This document shows, piece after piece, positions 55,201 to 64,000 of a DNA stretch of 64,000 nt (its first letter is position 1; every line of letters begins with the position of its first letter). The notes below the pieces were generated by a model that saw only the letters and a program-made list of their open reading frames with translations, was not told where the DNA came from and ran no database searches. This DNA comes from Porites lobata. Lineage: Eukaryota; Cnidaria; Anthozoa; Scleractinia; Poritidae. Location: assembly GCA_942486035.1 (NCBI GenBank), contig CALNXK010000575.1, positions 2,501-66,500 on the forward strand, in the 5' to 3' direction. The translations under genes and the position numbers were made by a program.

Positions 55201-57557
55201 ATCTCGACTGTTTGTTGATTTGTGAAACGCGCATTTCAATATGTTACTCATTACGGCTCAGCCAATCAGGAATTTGCGGACGCCAGCGTCGCAGATATGA
55301 ACAAAAGGGGGTTCTTAGAGCAGGCGTCCCCTCCCCCTCTCCCCAATCCCCCTCCCCTTTTTCCCTTCCTCCCTATCCCCTACCCGCTACCCCTTTCGAC
55401 GCCTGCTACGCAGGCTATAGAAAATTACGCAAAAAGAGCAACAGCACAAAATCCATCAGTCTTACGGGAAATCCTCGAAGATCTTCAAGTTAAGGGTATA
55501 GATACTTACTTGCGTCTCCCCCTTTTTTTGTGAAGGTTTAGTGGCATAACAAAGAAGACACTTGAAAATGTTACTACAACATTGGATGATGTCCAAAAAT
55601 GTTTAATCGATATTCTGCCGCATGATGCAATTTTGATCGGACATTCCTTGGAAAATGATCTGCGAGCCTTGAAGGTGAGTTTGTTTCACAGGTTAGTGTC
55701 AACTGTTGTCTGGCGTTTTGAAAGAAAATAAAAAACGTGACCATTATTCCACCAAGAAAGGTTTCTCTCTTTATCCATTCGTTTTGGATTCCTAAAACGC
55801 AACTTATGTAAGATGCGTCTAATTTCCCTAGTAACAAAATACCCTTGAAACCTTCAATCTTTAAGGTATTTTTATTTCATCTGTCAAGATATTCTCTGAT
55901 TGTATACAAATCATTGTATTTCTCTAATGTTTACCTTATATTTATTTCTTTCTAGCTGCATCACAGACGTGTGATTGACACTTCAGTCTTATATGACAGT
56001 AGTAGTGGTCCTTTATTTAAATCTTCACTCAAATGTCTCACTAAACAGTTTTTGAAGTAAGTGTTCAATCGCGTGCGTACTTTCCACATTTTCGCAAGGG
56101 CATCTTAGTAATTCCCAGTTTGTTTAGTGACAATATTCATTTGTAATCTTTGACCTGCACTTCTGTGTTTCTTGCGATGTAATGGAAACTTTTTTCTATG
56201 TACAGTAAAAAGATTCAAAGTGGATCAGATGGCCATTGTTCAATCGAAGATGCTAAAGCTTGCATGGAGTTGGTTCAACTGAAAATTAAAAATGGTAAAT
56301 TTGTTTACTTTATTTTCACAAGAGAACAGATTTCTGACTCCGCGCTGTGTGTTACAAGACTCAAAAATCCATCTTTTAGAGCAGGTGTAGTATTATACTA
56401 CGCTAATTCCCAAACGTTGAAGTTCTCAATGGCCACCAGGAAGTGGAGTGGGTTTAGATCGCGAAAATTGATCGTGGTCCCGGAGCACGATCATTAAAAA
56501 TGACCATTTTTCAGACAGAGTGGCCAAATTTATAGTCGAGGGGTGCAAAGCAATAAAACCGCTGCGAGCATGGGCGATCCCGAGGAAATGCGCAAGATGA
56601 TACAGAATTCTTGCGACGAGCTAATTAATTATGCAGTAAGAATAGTGGCTCGAATGTGAGTAGTAGAAATGTAGAAGACTAATGCTTTAGTTTAGTTTTT
56701 TCATCAGTCGTCGAGTGGACATACCAGATTTGCTTGAGAGGCCTCGAGGGAAGTTACGCCTGACAAAGCGTTTCTTGTTTTCTTAATTCTACTATTTTTT
56801 CCTTGCCTTGTTAACGTTATTCCTTGTTTGTTTGTTTTTAGGTCCAAACTTTGGAAAACCGTCAATGAATAAAGAAGGGTATGCAAACTTAGTTCAAAAT
56901 ATTCACGTAAAGATAATTCCATCAGTTATTTGTTAAAAAAGGAGACCCGGCCCGTAAACACGTGCTTATGAAGCTCAATTCATGAGACAAAGCTCTTTGT
57001 TTTTTATAACAGGTTTTTTAAAAGACGATCACTCTCGGCATTAACATTTTGGATTTTTGGTGTAGGCTTTATCTTGCAATTGTTTTTCAGGAAAGCAAAT
57101 CATATCTCAGACAAGGGTGGTTCATGTTAACAGTATCCTACAGGCTTGAAACAAAGCTGATCAGCTAATCGTCATAGAATGGGCTTTTTTGATCGCTTTT
57201 TTTATTCCTTTACTTTTATTTTTATCACTTGCCAAGCCCTTCTTTGGAGTAAAACCATTTTGGAGTTTTTACAAATAATAAATGTATGAAGACGGATCTG
57301 TTGCCAGTCACAGCGGGGGATGAAGAATACTGTCTCCCTCGCCTCAGGCGCCGCTACAGCGCAGAAAAAAATCGCATGTATAAAGGTTGCTTCAAGGGAC
57401 TAGTAATTGGTGCATTGGCATCTCTTTCGTTTTCTTTAGACAGATGGTGAGAGTTAATACAAGAAATGATGAATACATAACTTAAGTCATCGTTTCTCTT
57501 ATTCCGTGATATTTATCAACAGGTTATTTGAGAGGATCGCTCGCAAAGGAAGGATAG
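52204..57557 (+). CDS. REXO5: REXO5-like RNA exonuclease, catalytic exons only
   Basis: Six exons join in phase: 52204-52319, 55536-55674, 55956-56056, 56206-56294, 56842-56878 and 57523-57557. They read CETAEGLELTRISVVDESFN, YDTLVKPTRPIIDYKTKFSG, ILIGHSLENDLRALK, LHHRRVIDTSVLYD, GHCSIEDAKACMELVQLKI, GPNFGKPSMNKEG and LFERIARKGRI. The GHSLENDLRAL Asp, the VIDTSVLY Asp and the HCSIEDA His/Asp are the later DEDDh metal-binding positions of Rex1/REXO5 3'-5' RNA exonucleases. The first motif (..DCEM), which must end the preceding exon, was not found between 50 and 52.2 kb. No C-terminal exons follow in phase; a candidate at 57783-57836 is out of phase by one base. The intron 52320-55535 carries a helicase fragment and a transposon on the opposite strand. 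The copy is incomplete as seen and may be a truncated paralogue. Confidence 0.75.
53106..53185. repeat. TAGCCTGCGTGGCAGGCG family copy
   Basis: TAGCCTGCGTGGCAGGCGCA is followed by a purine-rich GGGGAGGGGGAGGGGGGAGG run and GGAGCGCCTGCTCTAAGAGC. Confidence 0.8.
53806..55026. mobile_element. 1221-bp TAGCCTGCGTGG transposon, 9-bp TSD, MULE-like
   Basis: TAGCCTGCGTGGCAGGCGTT at the left and AACGCCTGCCACGCAGGCTA at the right begin ~120-bp inverted repeats. Each arm also contains its own inverted TGGCAGGCGTTT/AAACGCCTGCCA pair around a purine-rich run. GTAAATTAA lies directly outside both ends (53797-53805 and 55027-55035). A 9-bp duplication with long terminal inverted repeats fits Mutator-like elements, though the class is inferred. 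The interior has no transposase. It includes a nested TAGCCTGCGTGGTAGGCGTT copy near 54473 and two adjacent hairpins at 54222-54287. Confidence 0.88.
54222..54287. repeat. two back-to-back perfect hairpins
   Basis: TTTGTCGGAGAAA/TTTCTCCGACAAA (54222-54253, 13-bp stem) touches CAAAGTGGTTGTAATT/AATTACAACCACTTTG (54254-54287, 16-bp stem with a 2-nt loop). Both lie inside the 1221-bp element. Confidence 0.9.
55315..55425. repeat. TAGCCTGCGTGG family copy, reverse orientation
   Basis: GAGCAGGCGTCCCCTCCCCC, a pyrimidine-rich centre, and CGACGCCTGCTACGCAGGCT close to the intron 3' splice site of the REXO5-like exon at 55536. Confidence 0.8.
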
Positions 57558-58754
57558 GTATATTAGACATTTTTCCTATAATTTATATTATTATCATTAT
57601 TGTTACTATTATTGTTATTATACATTGTACTCACTAAACTGTCTTATTGGCTAAGATCCTACCGTTAATTTTGGTAATAAGCACAAAGTACAGATTAGTT
57701 TCGTGCGCGCGCAATGCACGATTTCCACCTGCAATTTCAAACTATGTTCCTTGGTGCGCTGTGTTTGTCGTTATTTTCTTCAGGACAATTTTGATTAGAT
57801 TCGGCTTCTGTGAAATCCGGTATAATCAAGGACTCGGTAAGTGTTGTAAGTCTTTGGCCTCGGTTGACAAAACTTACCTCGATTTTGATTATTCTGAAAG
57901 AAAAAGCGCATTCAATAATTGTTAACTATGCTCAACTGAAATGGATCATCATCGTTCACGATGGACCAAACATCTTCATGCGCATCTAAACCTGAAACTG
58001 AAAATACGTGAACTTTTTCATTAGATATGATTATCCCTGGATTCTCTCTGGCGAAGGTGTAACGCTGGATACTTCAAGTTTAAAATCACTCTGACGGTGA
58101 TCCGTTCACCTTACAGTTGACCTGCGTGGCAGCCGTTTCCGCGCGAGTTCGTCGAGTTGGAAAAAGAGCTGAATAGAATCCACCTTTTTAGCTCTCGGCT
58201 CTCACAGTTTTCTTGGTTTGACTGTAACTCAGTTGGTATACAGCAAATTACTTCTTCACCGAAGGCCGCACTCTTTATTTATTGCTTTTTGGTTGGTTGT
58301 TTCTTTGTTGTTTGGCGTTTGTAATGAAAAAACTATACAAGCAGAAACTCGCTGGCAGGAATCTCCCACCCACGGAGCTTATTTAGTTGTTTTTAGCAAG
58401 TGTTTAAGTGTTTTTGGATAAGCTTGTTGCACCAAACAAAGCGTTTACGTGGTAGAAGAATTAAGACTGATTACTCTCCCAAGAGAAGATCCCGAGATCT
58501 AATTTTTCAATCTATGCCCAGTGATTTGAGGCAAACCAACTCAACCGACGTCTCATAGCGACTGGAGACTGTCGTTGTGAGTCGTCGTGACCCACGATGA
58601 CTCAAGATGATTGGAGACTAATCCTATTATCATGATCTTGTACTATTCGTAGGAGCCATGCTTGACTCCCCAGGAGTGTTAAGAAAATTTTGTAGTGGTG
58701 CAAGACACGCCGTTTCATGTACTTCAGATCACGAGGTAACGTCGCTGCTTAAAA
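57558..58754. other. non-coding region with microsatellite
   Basis: An ATT-rich microsatellite lies at about 57578-57625. A 54-bp candidate exon at 57783-57836 has good splice signals but is out of phase with the REXO5-like set. At about 58540-58620 a short CGACTGGAGACTG-like block recurs with variants. Nothing else is recognised. Confidence 0.4.
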
Positions 58755-58941
58755 ATGTTATTTCTGACGAATGAGCCCGCGAAGAAGGCAGAAATAAATA
58801 TTTTGACGGCACGAGATACAACAGGGCCTGGGTACTAGGCCGGGTGCACCATGGGTAGCCATATCGGGGGTATATAAGGCTGCGTATATCACGTGTTCGT
58901 CATCTAGGCTTACGAACCAACCTCTCCTTGGTTTTTCTTAA
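58755..58941 (+). repeat. 187-bp terminal direct repeat, left copy
   Basis: It begins ATGTTATTTCTGACGAATGA and ends CTTGGTTTTTCTTAA. It contains a TATA box in GGGGGTATATAAGGCTGCG, followed about 30 bp later by GTTCGTCATCTAGGC, a likely promoter for the element. Confidence 0.95.
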
Positions 58942-58988
58942 CGTTCTTATCGGCTCTTTCTTGCGTTATATCCGTCAGCAAAGACGAA

Positions 58989-59510
58989 GTGTCGGATCTC
59001 ATTGAGGAGAATAACAAACAGTTAATGGACTCGTTTAAAGTTTTGTTAACAGAAACCGTTGGTCAAATCAAGCGCGCTAATGAATATTTGGCCGAGCAGC
59101 AGATGAAGGAAATTAAGAAACTAAAGTATAACGAACCACGTAAGTTCAAGAAGAAGGCCAACGAAAACCAGTTTTAAAGGATCCACAGTGCAGAATTTTG
59201 CGGCCGTGTCGCGTATTAGGCCCGTAAGAAGAAGAAGACCACTCAAAAACAGATCCTCGCCAGTGGGAACGCCGGCGTCCACCTCAACTTCACATATGCA
59301 ACCCCAGCCTCATGTCAAACGTTCCTGTTTTAATTTTCGCCTTCTCGACGACCCAGTGTCGGGACCTGTTTTGCCCGTGGAAAGCGTTCCTGTTACCCGA
59401 CGATGGACGAGCCAAACATCCCAAACTCCCAAATGGCTAGATGAAGGACAACAATCAGGTGCAGTCTATTCTAATTTAGTACTGAATTTTTTAGGCGGCA
59501 AGCCGTAATA
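58989..59510 (+). pseudogene. gag-like ORF of the YR retrotransposon, broken
   Basis: The first frame (MSDLIEENNKQLMDSFKVLL, then QIKRANEYLAEQQMKEIKKL and EPRKFKKKANENQF) stops at 59177. A second frame from 59188 is basic and Ser/Pro/Thr-rich (RIRPVRRRRPLKN, KRSCFNFRLLDDPVSG). Together they resemble the N- and C-terminal parts of the gag-like protein of DIRS-type elements with the middle deleted. A zinc knuckle is not visible. Confidence 0.6.
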
Positions 59511-59899
59511 TGGATCAGGATTGTCTCGCTATTATACCAGTTTCTTCTGACGTTCACCCCGCTAGTTTTAGGCGCGGTTTAGAGCTCTGAGTGTACCGTT
59601 GATATTTCTATTCTGCCTTCAGTTTGGGGAAGATTTTTCACAGTTATCTATTTCTGGCATACTTTGCTAGTTTCTCTGTTCATTTTGAATGTTTTTAGTC
59701 TTAGTTACAAATTCCCTTCTTCCAGCTTTTTATGTTTTTTTACAAATCCTACAATGCCTCTGCACGTGTTTACAGTTCTTTTTGTCCGTAGCTGTTAATG
59801 AGCTTCCCAGCCTCAACCTCCTTTTAAAAGTTTTTGCATTCCAATATCATTTACCCGCTTTCTGTTTGACGCGCCGCTCCGGCTAACAAAGGTTAATCC

Positions 59900-61000
59900 T
59901 GGATTTTAGGCACGTTTGCACTTTTTTCTTCAAACAGAAATTCAAGTGCGAAGACTTGTCCATGGCCACTTATATTTTTGATATGGGTTTTTATTTATTC
60001 ATATTTTACCTCTAGTGCGGTTATCGTAATTTTCCCTGATCACCAGTATTTCCTTGCGTTCACCTGGGATCTCGGCACCTGGGTTTTTAGGTATTTTCTA
60101 CTTTGCGCGCTTCCCTTTGGGTTCTTGTCAGCCTCCCTCAAACCGCTTCAGAAATCTAGAAGAAGCCAAGGTATCCCTATTGCCATTTTTCTTGACTATG
60201 GTCTAGCTATAGGAGGGGGAGCCTATCGCGTTCAGGCCTTAATTTACAGTTTGCGGGCTGTCCATGCCGATTTGCTTTAGTCTCGCTTTGTTCGAATTCC
60301 TATGAGGAAAAGTCCTGTGGGAGCCCGTTCGAATTTTCTAGTGGCTTCGCGTTCATCTCAACATAACACTCTAGATGGAAGTATTAGAGCCACGGATGAA
60401 CGCATTGCTAGATTATCTCGCGACCTGGCGGCTTTGTCTTCATATTAGTCGTCCACCACAGTCCACGTTCTACGCGTCCCGTGTGTAGCCGCCCATAGTA
60501 TTTCCCTCTCGAGTAGCGTGGGATCCGTCGCGTGCATTATGGCCCGATTTCTTTTCTCAGTTGTTTACTCAGCTGTTTCCTGGGATAGCTAGGTTTTCCT
60601 GTCCGTTGATTCTTTGTATGAAATTGAATTTTGGTCGAATTATGTTAGCCTCTCTACGGCAAAATTTATCGAGGGGTTCCAGTTCGCTTCCAGTGAGAGT
60701 AAGCTCCGGCTTCTCCGATGCTTCCGATTCAGCCTGCGGCGTTTAAGTGGAGTCTGACCCTGAGTTGATTTTTTATCGGAATTGGTCGGAAAGTGTTCGT
60801 AGATCGACTTGAAGAGAGCTCAAAGCGGTTTGTCTTGCCTTACTAGCCTTCGCGAGCCCTTCATCTAATTCCAAGGTTTTTTGGTATTCTGACAACCAGA
60901 ACGTCGAATCCATTCTCCACGACGGCAGCAGGAAATGCGATCTCAAAGAATTTAGCTCTAGTTGCTTTTCAAATTTGCTCCCATCATTGTATTTCGTTCG
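59900..61000 (+). pseudogene. RT and RNase H of the YR retrotransposon, decayed
   Basis: The RT core is recognisable as SQGIPIAIFLDYGLAIGGG near 60155-60215, where the family normally has a YLDDG-type catalytic motif; here the second Asp is replaced by Tyr. Downstream ERIARLSRDLAALSS and a LRQNLSRGSS stretch are seen. The RNase H part shows WSESVRRST, LKAVCLALLAFASPSS and VFWYSDNQNVESILHDGSRK near 60790-60950. Multiple stops and frame changes separate these pieces, so the region cannot make a working enzyme. Confidence 0.7.
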
Positions 61001-61640
61001 AGGTCAAGTGGATCCCTAGGGACCTGAACGCTAGTGCGGTCTGTATCTGCAAGCTTGTTGACTTCGATGGTTACGGCCTCAACGATTTTGTTTTGCTAGG
61101 GCTAATTCACCTCTTAGGTCCTTACATTATTGACAGGTTCGTCTGTAGTTACAACGGCGAGTTGCCTTGGCTTAACTCTCTATTTTTTCAGCCAGGCTGT
61201 TAGGCTGTTTATGCCTTCGCTCAAAATTGGGGATAGGACAACAACTAGCTTGGCCCACCTGTTTGCCTCATTGTCAGAGTCATGTATATCAGACACATTG
61301 GGCTCTGCGCGCTCACGGGAGCCCTTATTCCTCACGTATGGAAGTCAGCTATTTTCTGAAATGTTTCTACTAGAGATGGAGTGCATTGGAATAGTTTTGT
61401 TGTGGACTGGGTTTTATTGCTTAAGTTCCAGGGATTATTTGTTCCAGGGAAGGTCCGTAATTCCCTTTTCAGAACCAGGCCTTTATTTTTTGGCGTCATA
61501 GCGCTTCGCGTTTATTTTCGGCGCCCCACACCTCCCTCGTCCCTGGCGGGCTTCTGCTCTACGCCGCCTGACGGAAAGTGTTGCCTGTGCCTCTACACGC
61601 GTGTTATGCGTACCTTTAGGTTTGGACTCATTAGGTTTTT
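61000..61640 (+). pseudogene. post-RNase H region of the YR element, decayed
   Basis: VKWIPRDLNASAVCICKLVD, then YGLNDF, LIHLLGPYIIDRFVCSYNGE, LPWLNSLFFQPGC and HWNSFVVDWVLL follow in several frames. These blocks correspond to the conserved segment between RNase H and recombinase in DIRS/Ngaro polyproteins. Confidence 0.65.
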
Positions 61641-61739
61641 GCATGTAGCCTTTTGACCCCCCCACTTCCCTTTTCCGGTGTTTTTTCTTTTTTATTGCGT
61701 GATCCTCACATTTTCTTTTGTATTTTCGATTACTTTTCA

Positions 61740-62570
61740 GATATATTCCGCTCTGGTTTCTAGCGCGGGCCCCAGAATTTCCCACCAGAGGGTTGAACCC
61801 TGAGGCTGACAGACAGTCTACAATGCAATCGACGGTTCTCTCCTCAAAGGCAGTTAGTACGACAGTGGTGTACCTTCGTGCTTCTCGCAAGTAAAAATGT
61901 TTTGCTGCCAGTAAGCTTCATTCCTGGGCCTGTCCTGCCAGTCCCTGCCATGTTGCCTTGTATTTGCAACACCTCATTGAAGAGTCGCACTCCCCGTGCG
62001 TCGTAGACTCGGATGTTTATGGTATTAAATGGGTTCATACCATGGCGGGTATCCCCTCTCCCAGGGATAACTCGATTATTGAAGGGGCTAGGTGTGTTTT
62101 CAAAACGATTTTAGGTTTGATGAGGTCTCCATAATTAGGGGGTATTATATTTTCTTTCATGAGGGTTTCATGATCATTAAGGTTCTCAAAAGCAAGAACG
62201 ACCAACTTTGTAAGGACGATGACTCGAAGTGATTTTTTCGGAAATGTTTGGCCCTGCTTGTCCTGTCAAGCTTCTAAAGAGGTACCTTGCTCTTTTTTCC
62301 ATCCCCTTTTGCTCCGGGGATCTCATTTTTGCCCCATGTTTCGCGGGAACAACTCTTTTTAGTTAGTTTCCCAGAACGAGCCTATCAGCTATACCACAAT
62401 TAGAGAGGCTTTTCGCAAGGACCTGAGAATTGTCGGGGTTGACTCTTCCACTTTTGGTTTATATTCCTTGCGTTCGTGAGGGGCCACCTTCGCTGCTTAT
62501 AATGGGGTTTGTGACAGTGTGTTTCAGTGGCTCGGCCGCTGAAAGTCCGTTCTAGCCAAGGACGCCTACC
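61740..62570 (+). pseudogene. tyrosine recombinase of the YR retrotransposon, decayed
   Basis: Fragments in order: SPCHVALYLQHLIEE, VDSDVYGIKWVHTMAGIPSP, KARTTNFV, YTTIREAFRKDLRIVGVDSS, then FGLYSLRS followed by a stop, ATFAAYNGVCDSVFQWLGR and a stop. The 'GLHSLRSGGA..AA..GV....F...GRWKS' region of phage-integrase-like recombinases is recognisable, with His changed to Tyr and stops in the Arg box and after GR. It is inactive as read. Confidence 0.7.
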
Positions 62571-62757
62571 GATGATGACCTAGAAAAAAGGCTTTCAGTT
62601 TCCAAGTTTCTTGGGCTCTAGGAGCTTTCATTTGTCATTTCGCCCAAGACTTTGTCACTCTACGTACTTTGTAGGGTTGGTTCTCGCCAAGCCGTCTCAA
62701 AATAAACTTATTTGCCATTACGTTTTGTCTGTTGATGTTGTGTAGTGGAGTCAAAAT

Positions 62758-62944
62758 ATGTTATTTCTGACGAATGAGCCCGCGAAGAAGGCAGAAATAA
62801 ATATTTTGACGGCACGAGATACAACAGGGCCTGGGTACTAGGCCGGGTGCACCATGGGTAGCCATATCGGGGGTATATAAGGCTGCGTATATCACGTGTT
62901 CGTCATCTAGGCTTACGAACCAACCTCTCCTTGGTTTTTCTTAA
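62758..62944 (+). repeat. 187-bp terminal direct repeat, right copy
   Basis: No difference from 58755-58941 was seen on reading, including the TATATAAGG box. Confidence 0.95.
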
Positions 62945-63440
62945 ATTTTTGTTTTATTTATTTTTAGGAGCAACATATTCTCGATTACATTGTAAAGTCC
63001 CGTAGGAAGGGCTTTGAGCTTGAGCCTTGGTTCCTACCCAGATTTCCTGCCCGCATTTTTTCCCTTCGGGGTTTTTTTGGGCAGGTTTTTTCTGGCCTCC
63101 GTCTGACCGCATTTACTTCAGTTTGTAAGCGGTAGCTCAGCTCTGCTAGTTTTCAGCCTTTTTCCCGTTTCTTATTTTATGTACTTGTACACTAGTTATC
63201 TCAGTTTTGCACCTGCTCCTTCACTTGATATATTTAGTTTCCATGTATGCTTAGGCCAGCTGTCCCGGAACCGCTCTTTAGGAGGCGACGTAAGTCTCGT
63301 TTGACGCAGTTAGGTTGCAGGCAATGTTACAGACCTCTAGCCAGGGTCGTTATTCATTGTTTACCCTCAATGTCCCGCCCTAGCCTTTTATGGCAGTCTT
63401 ACTGGTTATTGGGCTACGTGCCTTGTTGGGTACATTAGTG
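62945..63440. other. region 3' of the YR retroelement
   Basis: A plus-strand frame follows TTATTTTTAG with EQHILDYIVKSRRKGFELEP and PRFPARIFSLRG. It may be an element remnant or a chance frame. No other feature is supported. Confidence 0.3.
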
Positions 63441-63444
63441 GAGA

Positions 63445-64000
63445 TAATTCCCAGTTTTCCTGGCACTCAGCCTCTGTGCTCCTGAAGTGTTCCCGGTCCC
63501 AGTTATACGTTGATCACAGTTTTGTTATATTTCTCCGGTCTAACTGGCACTAAGCCTGTGTGCTTATTTGGGGGATTCAGGTCGAGATCGACCAGTTGTA
63601 GCAGTTTTTTCTTTTTGCTTAGCCTCTGTGCTCCTACCGTGTTCCTCGTGCCAGTTATGCGTTGTCAGTTTCTCCAGCCTAACTGGCACTAAGCCTGTGT
63701 GCTTATTTGGGGATTCAGGTCGAGATATTAGCAGTTTTTCTTTTTGCTTAGCCTCTGTGCTCCTACCGTGTTCCTCGTGCCAGTTATGCGTTGTCTGAGG
63801 TTTCTCCAGCCTAACTGGCAGCCTAACTGGCACTAAGCCTGTGTGCTTATTTGGGGGATTCAGGTCGAGATCGACCAGTTGTAGCAGTTTTTTCTTTTTG
63901 CTTAGCCTCTGTGCTCCTACCGTGTTCCTCGTGCCAGTTATGCGTTGTCTGAGTTTTATTAATTAGTTTCTCCAGCCTAACTGGCAGCCTAACTGGCACT
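63445..64000 (+). repeat. tandem array, unit ~140-165 bp
   Basis: Units start with TAACTGGCACTAAGCCTGTG at 63541, 63680 and 63824, and again partially at 63990, with an older, diverged unit from about 63450. Each contains GGGGATTCAGGTCGAGAT, TTTTTCTTTTTGCTTAGCCT, CTACCGTGTTCCTCGTGCCA and GTTATGCGTTGTC. Lengths differ by insertion of TGTCTGAGG, a duplicated GCCTAACTGGCA, and a TTTTATTAATTAG block. The array continues beyond the window. Confidence 0.9.

Larger units (their letters stand above)
53620..55251 (-). pseudogene. RecQ-like DNA helicase fragment, interrupted by a transposon
   Basis: On the minus strand 55251-55027 encodes ESALRDVNLSSGKETVLKPE, then QESAVKALLADRDVLAVL, then helicase motif I as RTGYGKSLIY. 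The reading resumes at 53805 with QMFVRAKNYELNGNAAILVI, SPLKSIIEDQLQEMELLGYP and DLANLSNDDIRRC before similarity is lost near 53640. The order (motif 0/I, then ILVISPLKSI..DQ as motif Ia) is that of RecQ-family ATP-dependent helicases. Motif I has Arg where Pro is usual (LRTGYGKS). Exactly between the two parts lies a 1221-bp transposon with a 9-bp target duplication, and the frame would be continuous without it. The later motifs II-VI are absent, so this was already a fragment or a first exon. It lies antisense within a REXO5-like intron. Confidence 0.8.
58755..62944 (+). mobile_element. tyrosine-recombinase (DIRS/Ngaro-type) retrotransposon
   Basis: Identical 187-bp direct repeats (58755-58941 and 62758-62944) bracket a decayed coding region in this order: gag-like (58989-59510), reverse transcriptase (about 59900-60700), RNase H (about 60770-61000), a further pol region (61000-61640) and a tyrosine recombinase (about 61740-62570). 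The order RT-RH-YR without an integrase or protease identifies the DIRS superfamily. Direct terminal repeats suggest the split-repeat layout of Ngaro/PAT elements. Sequence after 62944 may belong to the element's 3' terminal repeats. Confidence 0.82.

Noticed and set aside
57783..57836. Candidate next exon of the REXO5-like gene
   Set aside because: The splice signals are good, but the phase is wrong by one base and the sequence does not clearly match the family.
61483..61890. 135-codon minus-strand frame
   Set aside because: It lies antisense to the DIRS-type coding region and has no family resemblance.

Overview
This looks like a stretch of an animal nuclear genome, most probably a scleractinian coral or close anthozoan relative. 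The taxon is an inference. It rests on split genes with GT-AG introns, an A+T-rich background, very dense small inverted-repeat elements, a TPR-CHAT protein of the type expanded in corals, L1-like and DIRS-like retroelements, and a tRNA-headed SINE. No bacterial operon, rRNA, CRISPR array or intact tRNA gene is visible.

Layout. 1-720: decayed non-LTR reverse transcriptase (-). 1820-3349: last four coding exons of a REXO5-like RNA exonuclease (+). 5859-6704: 846-bp inverted-repeat element carrying a small ORF. 7460-10720: large TPR-CHAT protein (-). 12-18 kb: small elements and a decayed LINE fragment. 18874-19564: two 5' exons of a TPR co-chaperone-like gene (-). 19687-22617: tandem duplication of about 1.45 kb. 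23-28 kb: several MITEs and a SINE. 29254-38394: complete six-exon ABCC4/MRP4-like transporter (+), 1293 codons, with every splice phase consistent. 40368-41996: partial PIGX-like gene (-). 42672-47395: L1-clade retrotransposon with ORF1 and frameshifted ORF2. 48.5-52 kb: MITEs and three exons of an unidentified gene. 52204-57557: six catalytic-region exons of a second REXO5-like set (+); one intron holds, on the opposite strand, a RecQ-like helicase fragment split by a 1221-bp transposon. 58755-62944: decayed tyrosine-recombinase (DIRS/Ngaro-type) retroelement between identical 187-bp repeats. 63.4-64 kb: tandem array running off the window.

The host genes are functionally unrelated (RNA processing, transport, GPI-anchor synthesis, possible signalling or protease activity). 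What ties the window together is transposon activity: host genes are truncated, nested or interrupted by elements. The most notable points are the helicase insertion with an exact 9-bp target duplication, the two complementary REXO5 gene halves about 50 kb apart, the TPR-CHAT gene with its homogenised 120-bp repeats, and the YR retroelement whose repeats are identical while its coding region has decayed.
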